Below are positions 1 through 3,785 of a DNA stretch of 5,394 nt, in pieces. The notes under the pieces were generated by a model. The model was given only the letters and a program-made list of their open reading frames with translations, was not told where the DNA came from and did not search any database. The translations under genes and the position numbers were made by a program. Every line of letters starts with the position of its first letter. Positions within the stretch are counted from its first letter, which is position 1. This DNA comes from Bacteroidota bacterium (GTDB lineage Bacteria > Bacteroidota > Bacteroidia > Bacteroidales > VadinHA17): contig JAUVHQ010000170.1 in assembly GCA_030593185.1 (NCBI GenBank), forward strand, positions 1 to 5,394, read 5' to 3'.

Positions 1-732
1 ACCCACGGCACCGGCAACGAGCAAAAAAGCTGCTCCGCTCCAGTCACCCTCAATCTGATACTCTATGCTTTTGTATGATTGACCACCCTGAATAAAAAAA
101 TGTTTATAATTATTGTTTATCACATTAATTCCAAAATCTTCCAGAACTTTAATTGTAAGATCGATATAAAACCTGCTTTTAAGATCATTTACAGTTAACT
201 CCGAATCTTTTTCAGCAAGTGGAAGAGCCATTAGCAATCCGGTAAGAAATTGTGAGCTTAATGAACCATCTACAATTGTTTTACCACCGGTTAACGGACC
301 GCGAACTGTTACAGGAAGTTTGCCCTGCTTTGATGTAACTCTTACACCCAGATCAGCAAGCGGTTTTTCGATCATTGCCACCGACCTGCTTTTCAAAGTT
401 CCCTGACCAACCAAAGTAATTTCCTTTCCTGACAAAGCTGCAACAGCAGAGAACATTCTCAGTCCCAAACCCGACTCACCACAATTAAGTGTATTCCCCA
501 CAGGATCAAATCCTCCGGAAATTAGCACCTTGTTTTTTTCAACTTCCACTTTCGCTCCCAGATCCACGGCAACATTCAGAGAAGCCTTAGAATCTTCGCA
601 AAACGACGGATTGAAAATAACAGTCCTTCCACCAGCCAGCAAACCGGCAACTATTGCCCTTTGCATATGGCTTTTCGATGGGTTTGCAGTCACCAAACCA
701 CTTATTTGCGAAGGATATACTGTTAGATCCAT
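1..732 (-). CDS. aroA: 3-phosphoshikimate 1-carboxyvinyltransferase (EPSP synthase), 3' end beyond window
   Basis: This cytoplasmic enzyme transfers the enolpyruvyl group of PEP to shikimate-3-phosphate, the sixth shikimate step. The 244 visible codons are open from an ATG at 732 to the window edge, a little over half of the usual 410-430 residues. Visible motifs are NPSKSHMQR (K20, S21, R25, matching E. coli K22, S23, R27), CGESGLGLR (residues 84-92, the substrate loop ending in R92), R116 (E. coli R124), SSQFL (S159, S160, Q161), SRFYID (186-191) and GDWSGAAF (229-236). The substrate loop differs from the enterobacterial NAGTAMR form but keeps the central Gly. No clear Shine-Dalgarno precedes the ATG; the upstream 18 bases are AT-rich. 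The gene lies 379 bp past the intact-frame end of aroB, so it may have its own promoter, possibly in the leader block at 742-785. The identification is secure; the start is likely because the first strand begins directly at residue 2. Confidence 0.95.
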   Translation of the reverse strand, partial: MDLTVYPSQISGLVTANPSKSHMQRAIVAGLLAGGRTVIFNPSFCEDSKASLNVAVDLGAKVEVEKNKVLISGGFDPVGNTLNCGESGLGLRMFSAVAALSGKEITLVGQGTLKSRSVAMIEKPLADLGVRVTSKQGKLPVTVRGPLTGGKTIVDGSLSSQFLTGLLMALPLAEKDSELTVNDLKSRFYIDLTIKVLEDFGINVINNNYKHFFIQGGQSYKSIEYQIEGDWSGAAFLLVAGAVG

Positions 733-741
733 GGATAAATA

Positions 742-794
742 CTTTGTATTAACTATTCAGTGTCTTAAGTTTTAATGACTAAAATGACTAAAAT
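742..794 (-). promoter_or_regulatory. aroA leader block shared with the DAHP synthase gene
   Basis: Two exact words, AACTATTCAGTGT (751-763) and AATGACTAAAAT (774-785), are separated by 10 bp. The same words, 11 bp apart, lie upstream of the DAHP synthase start (3349-3361 and 3373-3384). The first word ends 18 bases before the aroA ATG and 17 bases before the DAHP synthase ATG. CTTTGTA also occurs just inside both copies. Here the second word is part of a 9-bp tandem, AATGACTAA twice from 774 to 791. The equal placement suggests a shared promoter or 5' leader, but I see no good match to the Bacteroidota TTTG / TAnnTTTG promoter. It may instead be an interspersed repeat. Confidence 0.4.
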
Positions 795-812
795 TGAAAA
801 ATCGTTAATCTT

Positions 813-829
813 GAATCGTGAGTCGTGAA
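813..829. repeat. 7-bp phased tandem, GAATCGT GAGTCGT
   Basis: GAATCGT (813-819) is followed directly by GAGTCGT (820-826) and GAA. On the minus strand it reads as CACGACT CACGATT. I recall longer CACGATT runs in intergenic DNA of Bacteroidota, so this looks like a short decayed member. No function is apparent. Confidence 0.4.
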
Positions 830-900
830 GAATTCATGTTTCATTTTTCGGTTAAAATTTGTGTATCCCATTAAAGCATAATAAGTATACGGATTTTGTG

Positions 901-948
901 AACGAAGTGAAGAAATCTCCCCTGACTTTTCGTAAAGCTCATGACAGT
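901..948 (-). repeat. degenerate interspersed repeat arm
   Basis: On the minus strand this reads TGTCATGAGCTTTACGAA, then a short gap, then GGGGAGATTTCTTCACTTCG. I recall similar strings, of the type TGTCAT...GAGC...CGAA followed by GGAGATTTCTNCACTTCG, as dispersed intergenic repeats in many Bacteroidota genomes. This copy looks decayed. The match is from memory, not a search. Confidence 0.4.
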
Positions 949-976
949 CTATCAATTTTGCATTTTGGTTGTTTTT

Positions 977-1010
977 GGGAGCTTGCTTCGTCGCTTCGCT
1001 CCTCGCAAAA
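977..1010 (-). repeat. palindromic interspersed repeat, TTGCGAGGAGCGAAGCGACG type
   Basis: The minus strand of 983-1008 reads TTGCGAGGAGCGAAGC, GACGAAGCAA, bounded by TTGC/GCAA. A second inverted pair is GGAGC (978-982) and GCTCC (998-1002). The core matches a repeat I recall from intergenic regions of many unrelated bacteria. Translated on the minus strand it gives the string FARSEATKQ, a known sign of a repeat-derived false gene. Its GC-rich core stands out from the AT-rich surroundings. Confidence 0.6.
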
Positions 1011-1048
1011 TCCTTTTTCACCCTTTATTATCTGGTTAAAACTCCGCC

Positions 1049-1088
1049 TCATTTCCTCATTTTATCATTTTATCATTTACTCATTTCT
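1049..1088. repeat. 8-bp phased tandem array, TCATTTNN x5
   Basis: TCATTT begins at 1049, 1057, 1065, 1073 and 1081, an exact 8-bp period, with the last two bases of each unit variable (CC, TA, TA, AC, CT). The minus strand reads NNAAATGA. A three-unit version with the same phase lies at 3685-3708. There is no open frame use for it, so it is a small minisatellite in the gap after aroB. Confidence 0.7.
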
Positions 1089-1094
1089 TCACTA

Positions 1095-1114
1095 TAATTA
1101 CTTATTAGTAATTA
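1095..1114 (-). terminator. AT-rich perfect hairpin over the intact-frame aroB stop
   Basis: TAATTACT (1095-1102) and AGTAATTA (1107-1114) form a perfect 8-bp stem with a 4-base loop. The stop codon of the undamaged aroB frame is inside it (1112-1114). The stem has only two G-C pairs and no U-run follows, so termination is doubtful. Confidence 0.2.
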
Positions 1115-1228
1115 ATCAATTTTCATTTTGTAATTCTTAATAAACATCTCAAGTTCTTCAACAGGGACAGGAATTATTTTAGTTTCACCGATTGATGTAA
1201 TATAGATAAAATGTACCAGGTCATTATC
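1112..1228 (-). pseudogene. aroB: aroB C-terminal remnant, out of frame with the main ORF
   Basis: These 38 codons plus TAA encode the missing end of 3-dehydroquinate synthase. They begin DNDLVHFIYITSIGET and end with NYKMKID. The segment directly follows the poly-A run in a frame one base off from the main aroB frame, and it has no start codon of its own. In the family, the DKK motif is followed by a few polar residues and a hydrophobic strand with a Gly-Glu turn, as seen here. Joined to the upstream 308 residues it gives 346 residues, a normal AroB length. I read it as the true C-terminus of aroB, not a separate gene. It is undecayed, with no stops or low-complexity insertions, so the break is either very recent, a sequencing error, or bypassed during expression. 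Confidence 0.85.
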
Positions 1229-2153
1229 CTTTTTTTTTGTCTTTGCCGATAACAGAAGCTAAACGGGCATAGTCATGTTTTGTTTGATCAATTAAGTTCA
1301 GATCTGATAATAGTTTTTTTATCTGCCCGGCTTCTTTTTTATTAAGTAATCCGTTTTTAACTGAAATATCTGAAGCTATTATCATTCCCAGGCTTACCGA
1401 TTCCCCGTGTGTCAACCCGAAGACACTCTCAATTGCATGACCAAAAGTATGCCCGAAATTTAATATTCGCCGGTATCCCTGCTCTGTTGGGTCTTTACGA
1501 ACCACTCCTGCTTTAATTTTTATTGAATTGCTAACAACTTTTGTCAGAAAAGATATTTCCCTGTTCTCTATTTCATCAAGGTGATTACTTAAATAGTTAA
1601 ATAATTCCCGGTCCTTAATTACCCCATGTTTCACAACCTCGGCAAAACCCGACCGGTAATCCTGTTCCGGGAGGGTTTTAAGCATATCCGTATCGCACAA
1701 AACAAATTCAGGCTGCCGGAATGAGCCCAGCATATTTTTGTACCCCCGGTAATTCACCCCTGTTTTTCCTCCAACACTGGCATCCACCTGGGAAAGCAGT
1801 GTTGTGGAAACATAACCAAAACTCAGACCTCTCATAAATATTGAGGCTGCAAACCCGGTGATATCACAAACCACCCCTCCTCCTATCCCGAGGATAAAAC
1901 TGCCGCGATCAACACCAAGTCTGATGAATTCATCGGTTATTTCACTTACAGTATCTATTGTTTTTGATTTTTCACCTGTACCAATTGTTATCACCGGGAA
2001 ACCGGGAAATTTGTCCTTAAACAGACTGGAAACATTTTCATCAGTGATAATTATTACCCTATTATGAGGCAGATACTTTTTTACATTCCCCAAAGATTCA
2101 CCAACAAGTATCCTGGAAGAACCAATTTCCGACTTAATAATATATTCCTGCAT
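1224..2153 (-). CDS. aroB: 3-dehydroquinate synthase, frame truncated by a poly-A run
   Basis: AroB converts DAHP to 3-dehydroquinate in the cytoplasm using NAD+ and a divalent metal. The NAD site is GIGGGVVCD (89-97) followed by TGFAAS. Then come STTLLSQVDASVGGKTGVN (116-134), with the conserved lysine K130, GFAEVVKHG (169-177, metal ligand E172), and NFGHTFGHAIE (232-242, metal ligand H235). HGESVSLGM (249-257) supplies metal ligand H249. All expected catalytic residues are present up to the KDKK motif at the end. The frame stops at residue 309, about 40 residues short, because nine A residues at 1238-1230 put a TAA in frame. The expected C-terminus continues in another frame to 1112. The start ATG at 2153 gives a normal N-terminus; the Shine-Dalgarno is weak. 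The gene begins 77 bp after the DAHP synthase stop and is probably co-transcribed. As read, the protein would lack its last strand and may fold poorly. Confidence 0.93.
   Translation of the reverse strand: MQEYIIKSEIGSSRILVGESLGNVKKYLPHNRVIIITDENVSSLFKDKFPGFPVITIGTGEKSKTIDTVSEITDEFIRLGVDRGSFILGIGGGVVCDITGFAASIFMRGLSFGYVSTTLLSQVDASVGGKTGVNYRGYKNMLGSFRQPEFVLCDTDMLKTLPEQDYRSGFAEVVKHGVIKDRELFNYLSNHLDEIENREISFLTKVVSNSIKIKAGVVRKDPTEQGYRRILNFGHTFGHAIESVFGLTHGESVSLGMIIASDISVKNGLLNKKEAGQIKKLLSDLNLIDQTKHDYARLASVIGKDKKKG
1230..1238 (-). other. A9 homopolymer at the aroB frame break
   Basis: The minus strand reads GAC, nine A, GGATAA. With eight A the frame would be GAC AAA AAA AAG GAT AAT, restoring the DKKKDND junction and the full C-terminus. 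One extra A therefore explains the break. Runs of nine A are prone to replication, sequencing and RNA polymerase slippage. The run is not a standard minus-one ribosomal slip site, since a minus-one shift would enter the wrong frame. Confidence 0.85.
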
Positions 2154-2230
2154 AGAAAGATTATTGATTTACCAACAGGCTAAAGATAATAACTTTGAAG
2201 ATTGTGCCCACTCCGAAAAGTATTTTTTCA

Positions 2231-3331
2231 TTATTTCGATTTCCTATTTGATCTCATCACAGCATTCTGCCAGTTAATCGATTCTTCATGGATCGCTGTA
2301 TAAATTTTCATGATAAAATTCCTGCTAAGTCCTTTTACCATACCTGTTATAACGCGATCATCCACAATCTCTGACCACCTTTTAGTCTGGAGAATTGTTA
2401 TATTTTTCGATTTCTTAAACCTGCCAATCTGTTCAGATATTTCCATCCGGTTCTGCATTATATCAAGTAATGACTTATCATACTGGTCAATTTTAACTCT
2501 TAATGAATCAAGAACTTCATTTACTTCGTTACCATTTATTTCCGGTTTCCGGATTATAAGTGAATCAATAAGCTCACCCAAAGCTTCCGGAGTTATTTGT
2601 TGATTGCTATCGCTTAACGCCTTATCCGGATCGATATGAGATTCAACAAACAAACCGTCAAAATCCAGATCCATTGCTTTCTGGGACACATCCTGCAGCA
2701 AATCCCGTCTTCCGCAAATATGACTAGGATCATTAATAAGAGGAAGCTCCGGTATTCTTCTTTTAAGTTCAATAGGAATTTCCCAGTGTGGAGTATTTCT
2801 GAATTTTGTTTCCTGAAAGGTTGAAAATCCACGATGTACAGCAACTATCTTTTTTATTCCTGCCTTATTAATTCGTTCAATGGCACCAATCCAAAGACCA
2901 ATATCCGGATTGATCGGATTTTTGATAAAAACCGGAATATCCGAACCCCTAACGGCATCTGCAATTTCCTGTACAGCAAATGGGTTAGCAGTTGTCCTGG
3001 CTCCAATCCATATAATATCAATACCTGCATCAAGAGCCATTTTAACATGGAGAATATTTGCCACTTCTGTTGCCGTAAGCATTCCGGTTTCCTCTTTTAC
3101 TCTTCTGAGCCATAGAAGAGCTACTGCTCCCATTCCTTCAAAAGAATCAGGACGCGTTCTGGGTTTCCAGATACCTGCCCGGTAAACCTGCACTCCATAC
3201 CTGGCAAGTTCCACTGCAGTTTCAATAACCTGTTTTTCATTCTCTGCGCTGCACGGTCCTGAAACCAGGAAAGGTCTCTCTTTCTTTGAGCCCATACAGT
3301 CTAATTTCTCAAGTTTCAGTTTTTTTCCCAT
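2231..3331 (-). CDS. bifunctional 3-deoxy-7-phosphoheptulonate synthase / chorismate mutase
   Basis: The 366-residue protein joins two activities: the first shikimate step, condensing PEP and erythrose-4-phosphate to DAHP, and chorismate to prephenate. Residues 1-260 are a type I-beta DAHP synthase barrel. Visible motifs are SGPCSAE (24-30), KPRTRPDSFEG (56-66), WIGARTTANPF (108-118), IKNPINPD (136-143), HRGF (166-169), DPSHICGRRD (201-210) and FVESHID (228-234). Metal ligands are C27, H204, E230 and D241, with family spacing for the last three. Residues 268-358 are an AroQ-type helical mutase: R278, R295, K306, Q315, R318, S351 and Q355 align with E. coli R11, R28, K39, D48, R51, S84 and Q88. 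This C-terminal fusion is known from Prevotella and Porphyromonas, where the mutase domain also mediates feedback by prephenate; similar control is inferred here. The ATG at 3331 fits the short N-terminus of the family. The shared leader block is 17 bases upstream. Confidence 0.96.
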   Translation of the reverse strand: MGKKLKLEKLDCMGSKKERPFLVSGPCSAENEKQVIETAVELARYGVQVYRAGIWKPRTRPDSFEGMGAVALLWLRRVKEETGMLTATEVANILHVKMALDAGIDIIWIGARTTANPFAVQEIADAVRGSDIPVFIKNPINPDIGLWIGAIERINKAGIKKIVAVHRGFSTFQETKFRNTPHWEIPIELKRRIPELPLINDPSHICGRRDLLQDVSQKAMDLDFDGLFVESHIDPDKALSDSNQQITPEALGELIDSLIIRKPEINGNEVNEVLDSLRVKIDQYDKSLLDIMQNRMEISEQIGRFKKSKNITILQTKRWSEIVDDRVITGMVKGLSRNFIMKIYTAIHEESINWQNAVMRSNRKSK

Positions 3332-3342
3332 CTTATTTGATT

Positions 3343-3397
3343 CTTTGTAACTATTCAGTGTTTAAAATTCAAAATGACTAAAATTTAAATTACTAAA
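3343..3397 (-). promoter_or_regulatory. DAHP synthase leader block shared with aroA
   Basis: This is the partner of the block at 742-785. AACTATTCAGTGT lies at 3349-3361 and AATGACTAAAAT at 3373-3384, 11 bp apart, with CTTTGTA at 3343-3349. A near copy of the second word, AATTACTAAA, follows at 3388-3397. The first word is 17 bases from the ATG at 3331. It could be a promoter, a translation-affecting 5' leader or a mobile repeat; no clear TTTG / TAnnTTTG pair is visible. Confidence 0.4.
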
Positions 3398-3430
3398 CCA
3401 TTCACTTTACTCACCTATTTCTCTGTTTCT

Positions 3431-3535
3431 TGCGCCGGATGCAACGATAGTGGTACTAGTTAAAACCGGTAGTTCCGGCGCGTTTACTATGTTTTCACAT
3501 AGCTACAATAATTCAACCCCGACGGGGTAGTTGTA
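3431..3535. repeat. REP-like composite element with three inverted repeats
   Basis: Three perfect inverted repeats occur in a row. GCGCCGGA (3432-3439) pairs with TCCGGCGC (3474-3481) around a 34-base interior that contains ACTAGT and CCGG. CTATGT (3487-3492) pairs with ACATAG (3497-3502) over a TTTC loop. ACCCC (3516-3520) pairs with GGGGT (3524-3528) over a GAC loop, and TACAA (3504-3508) with TTGTA (3531-3535) forms an outer arm of that hairpin. The block is much richer in GC than its flanks. I recall CCCCGACGGGG-type hairpins next to CATAG-type hairpins as dispersed repeats in Bacteroidota, of the kind moved by REP-associated Y1 transposases. No transposase is in the window. Confidence 0.6.
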
Positions 3536-3588
3536 TTCTTCGTTTTTTTTGGCTTTCAAATATTTAACTATAGGCTTCTTCATTTTAC

Positions 3589-3616
3589 ATTCGATATTCA
3601 AAATTCTATATTCAGT
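3589..3616. repeat. 7-bp phased tandem array, ATTCNNN x4
   Basis: ATTC begins at 3589, 3596, 3603 and 3610, an exact 7-bp period: ATTCGAT, ATTCAAA, ATTCTAT, ATTCAGT. Degenerate ATTTTAC and ATTTTCT units flank it in the same phase. The minus strand reads as GAAT-ended heptads, resembling GAATATC-type intergenic repeats I recall from Bacteroidota. Confidence 0.6.
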
Positions 3617-3639
3617 ATTTTCTTTTTCTTACTTCTTCA

Positions 3640-3660
3640 CTCACATCTCATCTCTCACCT
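3640..3660. repeat. 7-bp phased tandem array, CTCANNT x3
   Basis: CTCACAT (3640-3646), CTCATCT (3647-3653) and CTCACCT (3654-3660) are contiguous 7-bp units. The pyrimidine-rich tract continues to about 3684 without clear phase. On the minus strand it reads as a GAGATGTGAG-type string. Confidence 0.5.
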
Positions 3661-3684
3661 CTTTCTTCGCCTCTTCCCCTCTTC

Positions 3685-3708
3685 TCATTTACCCATTTAC
3701 TCATTTTT
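3685..3708. repeat. 8-bp phased tandem array, YCATTTNN x3
   Basis: TCATTTAC (3685-3692), CCATTTAC (3693-3700) and TCATTTTT (3701-3708) repeat with an 8-bp period. This is the same unit and period as the array at 1049-1088 after aroB. TTTACTCA occurs in both arrays and once more at 3406-3413. Confidence 0.6.
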
Positions 3709-3724
3709 TTACCTACTCACCTTA

Positions 3725-3751
3725 CTTAACTTTAGGCACTCTTAACTTTAG
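3725..3751. repeat. 11-bp direct repeat CTTAACTTTAG
   Basis: CTTAACTTTAG occurs at 3725-3735 and again at 3741-3751, 16 bp apart, with GCACT between them. It lies just downstream of the aminotransferase stop. No function is evident. Confidence 0.55.
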
Positions 3752-3761
3752 TTCACTTTTC

Positions 3762-3785
3762 ATACTGAGCGATTAGCCGAAGTAT
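3762..3785 (-). repeat. imperfect palindromic repeat overlapping the aminotransferase stop
   Basis: ATACT (3762-3766) and AGTAT (3781-3785) form the arms, with GA/GA mismatches and a short GC stem inside. On the minus strand it reads ACTTCGGCTAATCGCTCAGT, close to an ACTTCGGCTACGCTCAGTATGA-type dispersed repeat I recall from many bacterial genomes. The minus-strand reading supplies the last aminotransferase codons (Tyr-Phe-Gly) and its TAA. A hairpin just at the stop might act as a weak terminator, but no U-run follows. Confidence 0.5.

Larger units (their letters stand above)
733..1111. other. 379-bp aroA-aroB gap made of degenerate repeats, no credible gene
   Basis: The gap holds, left to right, the aroA leader block (742-794), two 7-bp units of GARTCGT (813-826), a degenerate repeat arm (901-948), a GAGGAGCGAAGCGACGAAG-type palindromic repeat (977-1010) and an 8-bp phased TCATTT array (1049-1088). 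Short open frames exist on both strands but are explained by these repeats. I see no RNA gene. Confidence 0.6.
3332..3772. other. 441-bp gap after the aminotransferase, repeats only
   Basis: This gap interrupts the run of aromatic genes. It holds the leader block of the DAHP synthase gene, a REP-like hairpin element (3431-3535), pyrimidine-rich phased arrays (3589-3708), an 11-bp direct repeat (3725-3751) and part of a palindromic repeat that overlaps the aminotransferase stop (3762-3785). A plus-strand open frame at 3531-3776 is low-complexity Ser/Phe/Leu-rich sequence read from the pyrimidine tract and is not credible as a gene. Confidence 0.6.

Noticed and set aside
530..775. Plus-strand open frame of 81 codons
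   Set aside because: It lies antisense to the well-supported aroA coding sequence and resembles nothing I know.
733..1111. CRISPR array, because of repeated short words
   Set aside because: Units are 7-9 bp and contiguous, without spacers of 25-40 bp or a conserved repeat of CRISPR length.
859..1140. Plus-strand open frame of 93 codons
   Set aside because: It crosses a dispersed repeat, the TCATTT array and the end of aroB, and has low-complexity composition.
1230..1238. Programmed minus-one ribosomal frameshift at the A run
   Set aside because: A minus-one shift enters the frame reading IMTWY, which is not AroB. Only plus-one, minus-two or loss of one A restores the protein, so the standard slip mechanism does not fit.
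1858..3185. Several 60-100-codon frames on both strands within aroB and the DAHP synthase gene
   Set aside because: All are shadows of the two strongly conserved coding sequences.
3432..3481. Possible integron attC site, because of inverted GC-rich ends with internal palindromes
   Set aside because: The GTTRRRY and RYYYAAC core sites are not at the ends, and no cassette or integrase is present. A REP-like repeat fits better.
3531..3776. Plus-strand open frame of 81 codons rich in Phe, Ser and Leu
   Set aside because: It is the translation of pyrimidine-rich phased repeats, starts within the REP-like hairpin and has no ribosome binding site or recognisable domain.
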